Below are positions 24,731 to 35,932 of a stretch of 64,000 bases of DNA, in pieces. Both the position numbers and the translations under genes were made by a program. The notes below the pieces were generated by a model that was not told the DNA's origin, made no database searches, and worked only from the letters and a program-made list of their open reading frames with translations. Every line of letters starts with the position of its first letter. The first letter of the stretch is position 1. Origin of the DNA: Polytrichum commune (taxonomy: Eukaryota; Streptophyta; Polytrichopsida; Polytrichales; Polytrichaceae); contig OX485807.1 in assembly GCA_950295325.1 (NCBI GenBank), forward strand, positions 15,589,001 through 15,653,000. Direction: 5' to 3'.

Positions 24731-25634
24731 TCTCGGGTTTCTCCGACTCAGGTCACCAGATTCTACACAAAGACACATCCCGGCATTGAAATCTAAGCGT
24801 CAATTTGACCAGCGATAATCTACCAATGCGCAGCTAAGTTTAATACTTTGACCGATGTCAAATTACGTCTCAGTAGAGTGAAAGCGATCAGCGATCAAAT
24901 GTACAAGAAATCAAAATGCACAAAATGTATTAGAAAGTTCCTACTTAAGAAACCTACCAGAACGCTTCTCCATTTGACCGTGACTACTTCCAACTGTCAA
25001 ATTATACATCCCGTAGACATGTAAATGTTAGTCAATTTGAGCAGAGACAAATTACCAATGTGCAGACATTTATTGTCGACTATGGCAGGATGATCGCGTT
25101 GTCCCACGCACTGGCTCTTCCTACAATATGTGAGCTGAGGTTCATACCTTCGATTTCCAGCAAGTATCAGTGATAAATAAAAATCACAACACATTAAGGA
25201 AGTAACGAATTAAGCAACATACCAGCAAAAAGCTTCTCCAATTGATCGTGATCACTTGCAACTTACTTGTAGAAACGTGTATACATCCCGGTGACATATA
25301 TGAGCGTCATACCTGAGCAGAGTTTCAATGTCCAAAACGACGTTTCTGGCCTTCTATGGCATCGTGCAAAAGGCTCTTCTCTCCACCAAATCCTTAATTT
25401 CAAATGTGTCGAACTGCACTGTCTTTGAAGCTTTTGCGAGCTTGGAGTTTTGCACTTGAGCAACTGGCGCGCCTCTGGAGCCTAGATGAACGTATGAATA
25501 GTATGGACGACATTCGTTGGATGATAAGGTGATCTTTGTGTTCTAAATGGCTTAGGATTCGATTAATGGTTCATCCATCCCAAATTAATCTTGCCACACT
25601 AACTTGGAGTCTCGTGCTAAGTTGGGGGCAAATA

Positions 25635-25745
25635 TGTGAAGGAATATTCCAAGGGGTGGACTCTTCAAACTGGCACATATGAACTAACGAGTGTAAGAAG
25701 TAGGCATTCACATACATGATATAGTACATAAAGGAGAGGTATTGT
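25635..25745 (+). repeat. Dispersed repeat family R2, copy 1
   Basis: Matches about 50300-50400 in the same orientation (AGGGGTGGACTCT, TATGAACTAAC, GAGTGT, AGGAGAGGTA-type blocks). No coding capacity is seen. Confidence 0.55.
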
Positions 25746-26029
25746 TTTTCTCATTAAACTTTTTACGCAAGTCCAATCAACCGACTCAAGTATGAGGATT
25801 GATTGTCATGCTATCTTCACCATTTTCACATGACATTGCCTACCTTTTCAAACTAGTGATGATATTCTACAAAAAATTCAAATAAACAAGGGAATGTGGC
25901 TTTGCCGCGAGAGGCTCTGTCCTAAAATGATCTTTTGAATATCTAGAAAATATTTATTGTTAATGACTAGCTCTTTTCATATTAATTTTAAAAAATTTAT
26001 TGAGCTTCCACTCAGCTTTTACTGAGCTC

Positions 26030-26200
26030 CACCAAACCTTATCCATTAATATATGATGTGCATTACCCAGGCCCTATTACCAATTCAATAATCTCCACAA
26101 TGCCTCTATCCCATGATATGGGACACAAACCTTATCCATTAAAATGTGACATGGCCCTATTACCACTCAAACACAGTCTCCACAACATCCATTACTTGAA
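26030..26200 (+). repeat. Short tandem duplication, period about 94 bp
   Basis: AAACCTTATCCATTAA starts both copies (about 26034 and 26128), and both continue with GGCCCTATTACCA and TCTCCACAA. The block CCTCTATCCCATGATATGGGA near 26105 is found again inverted at about 41188. Confidence 0.6.
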
Positions 26201-26389
26201 AGCAATATTTCTACAACAACAAAAAAGGGTCACCAATAATTTGTTGGTTGCACCCTCAATATTGACAATGTTCAATTCTAAGAGAATTTACAAAATTTCT
26301 TAGGGTTTAGAGTCTTGTAAATACGAAAGGAGCTCCAAAATTGTGCTCTAAAATAATGTTTTAGGAGTTTTAAACTTGGTTATGTAAGG

Positions 26390-26695
26390 TGCTACATATA
26401 CTACACTAAATATTGTATTTAGTGTCATATGGTATTCTATGTCACTATGGTATATTTTCTAGTGATAACTCTTATGACTAAATTTACAAGTATTGTCATG
26501 CCAACAAGTTACTTTTGGTTCATCCCTTTTTATTTTGGTGTATTACACATTCTAACAATTCTGTAATAAAAGATTGTCATGGATGATTCAAATTTGGATG
26601 AAAAATCACTTAGTAAGTGATAGTAATTGCAACATAATATGGTAAATCTATAATGCGGCATGCCCCTAAATGTTCGAGGAGGAGGCCTAGAGCCT
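26390..26695 (-). repeat. Inverted-repeat element R3, partial copy with empty MITE site
   Basis: The reverse complement of this stretch aligns with 42060-42109 joined to 42677-42860. Shared blocks are ATTATAGAT, AATTACT, TCACTTACTAAGTGATTTTTCAT, CTTGTAAA, ACAATATTTAGTGTA. The MITE at 42110-42676 is absent here. The end carries a 10-bp palindrome (ACACTAAATA...TATTTAGTGT). Confidence 0.65.
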
Positions 26696-29100
26696 CCTCC
26701 CGAAATGCTGGCCTCTCCTGCGGCCACGTCACCTATTCGTTTTAGGGTTAGGGTTAGTTTGCGAGTTCGAGTTTGACTTGTAGGCTCTTCGGTTCAAGTT
26801 CGAGTTTTGTGCGATGTCAGTGGCGATGGGCACGAAACATTGCGATGCTGCTGCACCCGAGCACAATCTAACGATTACGTCATTCCAGATAGCTTGCAAA
26901 GGAATTTCACAAAGAAACGGAATTTTCAGACGAAAGGGGACTTTGAATTTGCTCTTTCGAGCGACAGATCGGGTTTCATTGCACGCCTTCTGGTGACAGG
27001 TGATTCCTCCGCTTACAGGAAGATAGTGTTTCTTTTCCCGTTGTGTGTGAACTGGATGTCTTCGAATTCGAGGACTCTTGAATTCGGGATCAGGGGTTGG
27101 AATGGAAAGATGCTGATCGTGGCGTTTTTCAACGATTTTTTAAGCGTATCGAATGAAATGGAATGAAAGATTCGAGAGTCGGCGTAAAGAGAGATTTATC
27201 GTTGCCTCTTGAATCGTGCACCTGTTAGGGTTAGGGTTCGTTGGCGACTTTTGTGCCCCGAGAGCAGGAGGAAGAAGAGGGCGGGCGTCGCCCCTGTTTG
27301 TTCGTGCGTTTTTGCACAACGATTTTTTTGGTTTGGTGATTGGGTGCATTTTAGGAACCGACAGGCTGTGGTGGTGGTGATGATGATGGTGTGCTTATGG
27401 TTTTGCAACCTGTAATCCTCGAAGAAACCTAACCTATGAAACGATTTTTAAGTTTTCGTCCGCCATCCATACGAGGTCGGCAGACAATGCACCGAAGTGG
27501 GGTTAGTTGTTGCGAACAATTCGACAAACGAAGCAAACAAAACTAGGCACGGTTGTCTCACTCCTATCCTCGCATCGTCACATCCGCGACTCAAAAATCT
27601 TCGGAAAGAGTGTCGTCACTGTGGCGGTGTTTTCGTACTTATGGTTTATGGGATACTACAGATGGGGTTGTAGGAGAGGATAATTCATTCCACTCTTTCC
27701 TTGCTCAAGGTTTAGGGTGAGCATCTCGGATCATGTTGGAATCGAGCTCTGAACAATTTTCACATGTGGCCGAGCTATAAGTTTCGTGTGTACTAGTTAA
27801 TTAAGCCTGTGGGTGGGAGTAAGTGTTTGGAATAGGGCATCGTCCTGCGTTACTTCCACTCACACTTTCGATCGGGGTTGTAGAGAGTGAGAGAGTACAG
27901 AGAATTTTGCAACTCTATGTCGTTTTAGTGTAATCAAGCTTGGACAGCGCTAGGTGCGGAGGGGCTGTGGATTGTGAAGAGTTGTGATGGAGACTGGGAG
28001 GTAACAGACTTTTTACCGCAGTAGATGAAGGGTATGGTAGTGTACTATGGTCTCTGGGATGATGATGTTAACCCTAACTCCACGTGCTTCATCGAGGCTT
28101 TCTCTCGTTGGGGGAGCATTCGAGGTTAGGGAACATCGAGCTTCTCGTTTTTTGTTTGGTGTTTGTGTGCTGGTTGGAGCTTGTTCGGTTTGGGTTAACC
28201 TAAACGGTGACCTCGACTTCCTGGAGTTGCAAACTATCTGTTATTCGTGTCTTAGCAGTGAGGGAAGGGAAGGAGCAAGAGGTAATTCCGAAGGTTGAGG
28301 AGTGGACGTTGTAGAAAATGTTAAGAGAATTTAGAGCCCTGTATGTCCTAGTGTTGTTTGGATTAGGGGTTGTGATGAAGAATTTGAAGAGGATGAAGCT
28401 TCTCCTCTCTGCATTATTTTAAATCTCGTGAGAAGAAGTGGCCACATGTCTCTGGTTATCTCTCTCCGCAGATCATCTTCAGCTTATTCCATGCCAGAGT
28501 TTAACCTCTGCAAAATTCTGAACTTGGTCCCGAAAACTGTCCTGCGCAGTGCATCTTCGGTGCACGCGGTCATTGAGGTGTATGAGATGTTTGGTTCAAC
28601 CTAATGGTGACCTCAACTTCCTGGACTTGCAAAACATCGGTCTCTCGTGTCTTAGCAGTGACGGAAGGGAAGGAGCCACAGGAAAGTCTGAAGGTTGCTG
28701 CCCATTCTGGAAAATGACGAGTGGACGTTGCAGAGAACGTTAAGAGATTTCAGAACTCTGTCCTGGTGTTGTTCGATTAAAGGTTGTGGTGAAGAATCTG
28801 AAGAGAATGAAGCTCCCCCTCTGCATTTTTAATTTCATGATAAGAAATGGGCACATGTCTCTGGTTGTCTCCCGAGATCATCCTCAGCCATGGCAGAGTT
28901 TCACCTCTGCACAAATTTGATCTTAGTCGGAGCTCTTATTTAACCCCAAAATTTCTCCTGTATTAACGCTCTTCCTGTACTATTTTGTGGACTGCAACAA
29001 CAACCTCTCTTGTCGCATAATTTCCGGATTTCTCCTGCTCATCCATTCGTACCCAAGTTCAGAAATCCAAGAATCGTCCCTAATGTTTCTAATTGAAGAA
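26696..29100 (+). other. GC-richer region with a 400-bp tandem duplication, no gene assigned
   Basis: G+C rises here. Telomere-like GGGTTAGGGTTAG is at about 26746-26757 and again near 27225. About 28195-28535 and 28600-28930 are two diverged tandem copies sharing GGTGACCTC(G/A)ACTTCCTGGA, CTTAGCAGTGA, GAAGGGAAGGAGC and ACATGTCTCTGGTT. Both copies keep a frame NGDL(D/N)FL(E/D)LQ..CLSS(E/D)GREGA, so this may have been coding. Possible 5' exon or relic; no family was recognised. Confidence 0.45.
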
Positions 29101-29129
29101 AGTATTGAGTTTTGCGACTAAACAACATT

Positions 29130-29463
29130 GCAGGGTCTGATTTGGTGACCAGTCCACCACGGTTTGAACAAATAGTGCTGCCACAAAATCTCCATAAAAC
29201 GACACAATTTCCAACACAATTACACATATGAACAATATTATTACAAAGCGTCATTCCCAATTGTTCTAGCATACACAATGACCGGCCATAAATCACTAGG
29301 TGCAACAATATCAACCAAAGTTATTGTTGATATTCGGAACGCATTCGCACCCGGATTAATTTATATCATGCTCTCTAGAACAACAAATAGACAAAACCTA
29401 AAGATCGTAAGAAAACTGCTACCTTCAGATTTCATTCCATGCCCACTTCTTGACACAACATGA
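29130..29463 (+). pseudogene. Helitron/PIF1-type helicase C-terminal remnant
   Basis: Starting after an acceptor-like TGCAG, the plus strand gives SPPRFEQIVLP, then after a frame change FPIVLAYTMTGHKSLGATIS, VIVDIRNAFAPGLIYIMLSR and TTNRQNLKIVRKL, ending in TGA. The (A)MTxHKSQGATI and YVMLSRVT strings are the last helicase motifs of PIF1-family enzymes found in plant Helitrons. Only about 110 residues remain and the two parts are in different frames. It is therefore a fragment, either a captured piece or the tail of a dead Helitron. No CTRR end or 3' hairpin was confirmed. Confidence 0.75.
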
Positions 29464-29850
29464 TCCTCACCATTACGAACCACTCAAATCAAGTTGAAAA
29501 CATTGTCGCAATTGGGAATCCTCTGTGATGCAGTCATAACTCTTTGTTCTCCTAGAGGGACTGGTGAGTTTCCACAACATCCAATACCTATTCTTCCTCT
29601 TGCGAAAAATATTCTTTATTTTGTCAATAAGTTGAGCTCGAAGTGTTTAAGCCCCTCATTTGGATTTTGTGATTGGAGTTATGGATAAAATTTAAATAGT
29701 TGACAATGTTCTCATATTCAGAAATTAATCATCTGCCCTTTTCATCATCTCTGAATTGCAAAAATATTGCAGGCCCTCATAATTTTCTTAATTTTCTGCA
29801 GTTCCAGAAGAACTAGGTCAGATTGCAAGAATGCAAAAGTCCTCTTTTGA

Positions 29851-30483
29851 TACCGGGTTTGGGTGACAACAACCATTCTGGATATGCCCACTCCAACATA
29901 TAATTACCTCCCACTTCAGCAGTCTGCTAAAAATACTACATATACATTGCAGAATGCCGGTGATGAATGCGGACATGGCCATTATGGAAATGTTGTTCCT
30001 TTGGTGAAGAAAGAGACGTCTTACAGGCCAAGCATTTATGGGGCATCAACAAATTCCTTATATCGTAATGTGGAGAACACAAGTAACAGGCACGAAAATG
30101 GGAGGCTCGGAATGCTGGACAAGAACCCGTCCTACTGGGTGCCAACACATAGGGATCCCTTTGGGAAGGTTGAGATAGCAAACATAGAGAAGTTAGCTTT
30201 CACCTACTGTCAGCTGGAGAGGAATGCGTATGATGAAACAATTCCCTCTACTCCTCACATGCTCCTAGAGACAAAGCCAAGTGTTATGGCAGAATTTGAG
30301 TTTAGCCAACTCGAGCAAAGAGCTTGTACAACAGTTTGCATTCTGACATGTATAGAATGTGAACAACAATTTTCAATTATTAAAGACTTGTCATTCAATT
30401 CATTAGAGCTGAAATATTGGTCCAATTTTTACTATTTGCATACATTTTCACCTTGGCACCTTGACTTCAATTTAATGCACTAA
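29851..30483 (+). CDS. Hypothetical protein or exon, unrecognised
   Basis: The frame is open from 29851 after a stop and ends in TAA at 30483; the first ATG is at 29884 (MPTPTYNYLPLQQ). The first 150 residues look protein-like (KNPSYWVPTHRDPFGKVEIA, then LEKLAFTYCQLERNAYD-type sequence). The last 50 residues are more random, so an unseen donor may lie near 30310. A polypyrimidine stretch with CTGCAG at 29796-29801 could be an acceptor for this exon in another phase. No family is recognised. It could be a real exon of a longer gene or a relic. Confidence 0.35.
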   Translation, partial: YRVWVTTTILDMPTPTYNYLPLQQSAKNTTYTLQNAGDECGHGHYGNVVPLVKKETSYRPSIYGASTNSLYRNVENTSNRHENGRLGMLDKNPSYWVPTHRDPFGKVEIANIEKLAFTYCQLERNAYDETIPSTPHMLLETKPSVMAEFEFSQLEQRACTTVCILTCIECEQQFSIIKDLSFNSLELKYWSNFYYLHTFSPWHLDFNLMH

Positions 30484-30499
30484 AGATTAATCTTGAGGT

Positions 30500-33400
30500 A
30501 ATTTCAATTTTATTTATAATTCACTTTTTTGTTTGAATAGAGAAAAATATTCCCAACAACTCTTCTTTGGAGATAAACACCATTTGAGGATCAAAGTCAA
30601 TAGTTTTAGTAGATATAGTAATTCCATTGGGAAAACCATTCACCAGGTGGGAGATTGGCATGGTGAACCCAAATCCACTCTTCATAACATCTTTATGAAG
30701 AAAGCCAAAAAATATCCTCTTCTCACCCAGGACCTCCAACCGGTGCTAAGGGGGTGGTACTCGAATAACATTAAGGGTTAATGGGAGGTAGCTTACTAGG
30801 AAGTCCTCAAGAGGGCAAACAAGCTTTATTGCTTCATTTGAGCAATATATGAGATTAATATGAACACAAAATCCAAACTGCAAAATTAGGTGAGGAGAAG
30901 CTGATAAGATAAAGCTCAAGGAGCTATACAAAACATCTCATCATTTCATTGGAGTAAGATCAAGCACAATATAAAGTCCAGAAGATGGCTTTGGGCTACT
31001 GAGGACCTAGAGATGTGCATGTCTTCATGCTACAAGTGAGATTTGCACAATGGAAGTAACCACATATAACTTCCGTACGCTCACCAAGGCCTATCAACCC
31101 ATAAGAAAACAATGTTCAATCTTGTCATGTCTTTTAAGGAATTCAAACGAGCCCCTGGATACATGGGTACCAGATAATGCCTTGCAATTACTATGGAAAT
31201 AGACCACATCTGTTACAAGTCTTGTTCCATATGTTCAATGACATCCGGCCAGTCCAATGTATTCGCTACAAATCCACCAACATCCTATCAAGAGCCTTCA
31301 AATACAAGATGCACGTAATTTGCTTAATCACCAACTGACCAACACAATGCCTTCCTTGCAACAAAATATCAAGAGCATGCCACTTGATGTTTGTTAATAT
31401 GCAGAAAAATAAATTTGTCAAAAGAGTTGAGGTGGCACGTCCCTCCAGCCACAAGGAAATTCCCAATATTGGTTTAGTCACCACATTACCAATTCCCTGT
31501 TTGTAGAGCATGAAGTCACACAAGAGGTCACTCCAAAAAGATGCAAACATGTGTTCATAACTTCTTATATACGAGTGCCTATTTTAAACAGTGTCAGTTG
31601 ACAATTGCTTAAGTGATTGTAAAAGAGCATCCACACTCTAAAGCTCTGCTAAGTCATGCAATTGACTTGCTGATGTCCAACCACAACCCCAATGGACATG
31701 GTCACATTAAGCTCATCTTCGTACAACAATTCTAGCTAAAGGATTCACCTAATGGACTTTTTTAGTACTCCTCTGTATATAACTTTGTAGCTATGTTGTT
31801 GTGGCTTCGTACGTGGTATTTCATAATATGGATGAGCCTTGTATTCTGATGTTTGTGCTAAATCATGTATATTTAGGAGTTATGTTGCTAACAAGGTTGA
31901 AAGGTCACACACACGAAAATCCAAGTGATGCTTGAGCAACTTGAAATGTTGATTTCTTGAATGTATTTTCCTTTGGGTATGCAGAGTCCATGGTGGTTGA
32001 CCATGTAGTGTGCATGGAACCGCGGTGTGGGGAGGTATTTGTTGATGTTTCTCGGCTACAAGCACACCACGAATTGTCACATTGTCATGTCAGTTGTGAT
32101 GTATGCGGCTCATCCATGTTGAATAGATAGCTGCAGATGCACACTTTACTGCACACTGGAGGATCTCCTAGGATCCAGTTTTTAGAATTCCAATTTGGAC
32201 ACACACATCAGAGCAATTCATATGGAGTTCAAGCCTTGCAAGTGCTCACCATGCACTATGCGAACTCTATACAATGTTGTGCGTGACAAGCATGAAGCAT
32301 AAAGGAGTTAGACTAACCTAATCATAAGTTAGCATGAAATGAAAGCATGTTGTGAACAATCTACGTTGCGTTTTTTGGATGAGGAAATGTGAAGATCACA
32401 AAGCCAACATGTAATTATACCTCAAAGATATCAATTTAAGTTTTTTTTTTTGGTTATTTTTTCCCCCCGTTATTGAGCATATCATGATTGAGTTTGGTCT
32501 TAACTTCACACCCGCATACCCTCGTTGCGTTTCAAATGAACCGCCTCTCCTACGAGGGGCCTCCTCCTCCCACCAACGGAGGGGCCTCGGCCCCGAGTGG
32601 CTCGTTACAAGACATGAAAAAGAGTATCAGGTTTACAATTAGTATTGAGCAAGACAAATAGAATCGGTGACACTAAATGCAACACTAAATTTAGTATACT
32701 ACTATGGTGAGAGCGCCTGTTATGAACAACTACAATGTTATGTGCAATCAGGTTGCCAAGTTCGTGAATAGGTTGCCTCTTTTACCCATGCAAATTATTT
32801 TGGGTCAAATTCATATTATTAAAACTAAGTATAACTTTCTTTTTTCATCCGTGTAGCAATCATAGTAAAAAAAATCTTACTATGGTAATAAATCTTGAAA
32901 ATAGTGTGGAATGTCAATAAATTAGTGTGGGGCTGAACCTAATTGCACATGCATACCAATGCACATGACTTATAACAAATTCCAACATATACATACATTA
33001 TTAAGTCTAAAATGTACATATTCAAAAGAATTCAACTTTCATAGATTATCTATCAAAATTTCTAAAGATAACTTGACTCCACAAAAAAAGTAATATCAAC
33101 TCTCATATTTGTCATTTGTTGTGGTCATGTATTTTGTAATTAAACATCATATGTTAAATCAATCCAATAAATATGTAAATTATTTTCATTAATCGTTTGC
33201 AAATGTAGATACTCGAATGCACCTCTTCATGCACATGTATGACTGTAAGTATGTTTACTTCAAAAGTTGGAAACCAAAAAAAATTCAAAAATCAAAAATT
33301 CAAAAATCATATTAGTAATAATAAACTATATGAGCAGTTCATATCGGTGTTTCTTTACAACAACATGAATGGGAGACTATTCATTCATACTATGATCATG

Positions 33401-35900
33401 TTTTACCAAGCATCATGGTAGGGGTATTGCCATCCTTTTTGATGATGGCCTTCATTGGGTAAGTGTGTTTGTATGTTTGGAGGGGTGTGTGTGTTATGGT
33501 GGGTATATGGGGGCTTGTTTGTTGTCTAACTTTCTTTTATTTAGTACTAGGTATGTGAGGTATTTGATGGTTGTTTGATGTATATGTTTCATGAGTTTTT
33601 GGTTTCAATTGGTGGTATTTTAACTCGCTTGAGTGTATTTATTGATTGTTCTTGTATGACTCCTCTTACGCCAACAGTAATGGTAATGACCTGATCTTAG
33701 TACTTAGGTGTGGTTTACTTCTTTGACTTAGAATATTTGGAATAACTAGAAGATGATCTTTGCAAGGAAGTTTGCAATTGGGATGAAACCAACCACATGA
33801 CTAGATTGGCTTAATAAAGCCGATGCGTCAATAGCATCTCAAGGCCAAGAAGCATCTCAGAACACCTCTTCTTTGAATTTGTGTCGTCAGGTATGTGGCC
33901 CTATTTTGCGCACTTCCAACTCTCCATACATTTCTAGCCATCAGATCGGTTCAAGAATTGTCTCATCAAGTTTCATGTTGAAAATAGAATTGCAAAAGCT
34001 ATAGGACTTCAAAGTGAAGATGTTGATCATGTGATTCCTTAAACAACATAGGCCCTCCTTATTGTGTTCACTTTGAACCTCGAATGATTATGATATAGTT
34101 TGCACATATTTTAATCTCAACGCAACACTTGTCTGTTTGGTGTTTGTTCCGAACTAAACAAACCTTGCGGAGCTCCAACCATAGGCATTCGAATAACAAG
34201 AACGATCCATATACCTTGCAAATTCAATCAAGACTAAATTGAACATCTTGCTCTTTAGGTTGTGCCCCCACCAATCTTACCAAGATAAATGAGGGGGGTC
34301 TAGTAAAAGCTTACTCCTCCCCCAGTTATACTATTTCAGGATTTATGCTAATTTTGGAATTAAAAAAAGCTTCAAATTTGTGATAATATAGTTGACTATA
34401 TTATAACACATTTCAAGTAAGATTGGCAAGGGGCCAAATTACAGAGCAAATAATCAAAGCCTTGCCCATACACATGCACCATGTCATTTGGGGCTATGAA
34501 TGACACCTATCGTGTTATGGGCATTGTTTTGTAACATAACAAAAACCCATCAGATTCAGATCCATTTTGGAAAGTGGATAGCATCTTGTTTTTAAAAGTA
34601 TATGAACAGTGATTGTGGAGAAATATTACTAACACAAATCTGTAGATCACGTCCACATTGTTGAATAGTTCTCATTTGATCTCGTGATCTCTATGCAAGA
34701 ATATTAGAATGCGATATGAACCTTATTCTCAATGAGTGAGTCACCAACAAGATTGTCTTAGCAGTATCGTCATTCGAAGCATCTCACTCTTCATCAAACA
34801 GGCAGCCTGGGAACAAAGTCTTCGGGCATTGTGAGCATTGAAGAGTTAAAATTGTTTTCCACTTTTTACAAGACATGCTATTATTCTCAAGAAGAGAACT
34901 TTACCTTTCATGTTCTATGTGCATCTATGTAAGATTGGATCTGCTGTTGAGCTGAAATACGACATTTAAGTGCATTATAAAGGAGACAGACAAGAAACCA
35001 CATACAATCAGTACTAAGATCTGCAGCCCTATTGTGGACACTTCCAACTCTACACACAATTTTGGCTGTTGAATCAGATTGAATATTGTCTTATTTAATT
35101 AATGGTTATGAGTCAAGAAGATTGCCATTTCAAGTTTCAGATACGAGGTTGAGATTAGAAATTTGTACAAGGTCAAAGTATAGATACTCTTGCTCTTTAA
35201 GTGATCACATCGGCCCTCCCAATTCTGTTAAGTGTTGAAGTTACAAGGGTACATATATTTTGCACACATACCTTGTACAATGTCAATGTAGCACGAAGTC
35301 TTTACAGTATCCATTCTTGACAACAAGCTTCAGCACATACCTCTCAAATGTAAGTGTCTGATTAAGAAATGTGACCACATACATACCTTAGTTGACAGCC
35401 ATGATTGCCAAGTAATGCAGATTACCTTGTGCAAGTTAGCTGACAATCGTGTGCTGATTTCTCCTGATTTTTCTGAACATATAGCACATTTGGAAACTTT
35501 GATATCACCAGGACCCAATAAATTTCCACAAGGTATGCCAAAGTTGAGAGTGCTGACGTAAGACATCATGGTGATCTATATTCATACACAGTTTCATTCT
35601 ATAAAGTGACAGATGAGCACCAGGGGTGCACATCCTTTGATACCTATTTGGAGTCTACCCTTATATTGCACAAATTTGACAGTATTTGAGTTCTAAAGTA
35701 AAGAGCCCCAAGGTAGAAAAGACAAAAAAATTTAGACCTCAACCTCAAACAAGAGCGAACAAAATTCCCCAGCAGAGCCTATTCGGTGTTCCAAAGTCCT
35801 ACTTTAAAGTTCTCTGCTTCCAAAATGTGGAACTCACTTGTACCGTGTAAAACATAACCTGGCCTTGTGGAGACTTGAACAAACTAGAACCTGTACAACC
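30500..35900. other. Long intergenic region, no gene supported
   Basis: Only short frames occur. About 33890-34080 and 35020-35240 look like a diverged direct duplication (CCCTATT, ACTTCCAACTCT, CAAGTTTCA and GGCCCTCC blocks). About 32560-32608 is a GC-rich island of GGGGCCT repeats. About 32630-32710 shares a block with 41940-42010 in inverse orientation (GTTTACAATTA, GAGCAAGA). Confidence 0.45.
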
Positions 35901-35932
35901 CTAGATTAATAAGAGTAATGAAAACCTGTCGA

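Noticed and set aside
27140-27415. Frames rich in Thr, Pro and Val around 27.2-27.4 kb
   Set aside because: They overlap telomere-like and GTGGTGATGATG simple sequence on both strands. No conserved motif.
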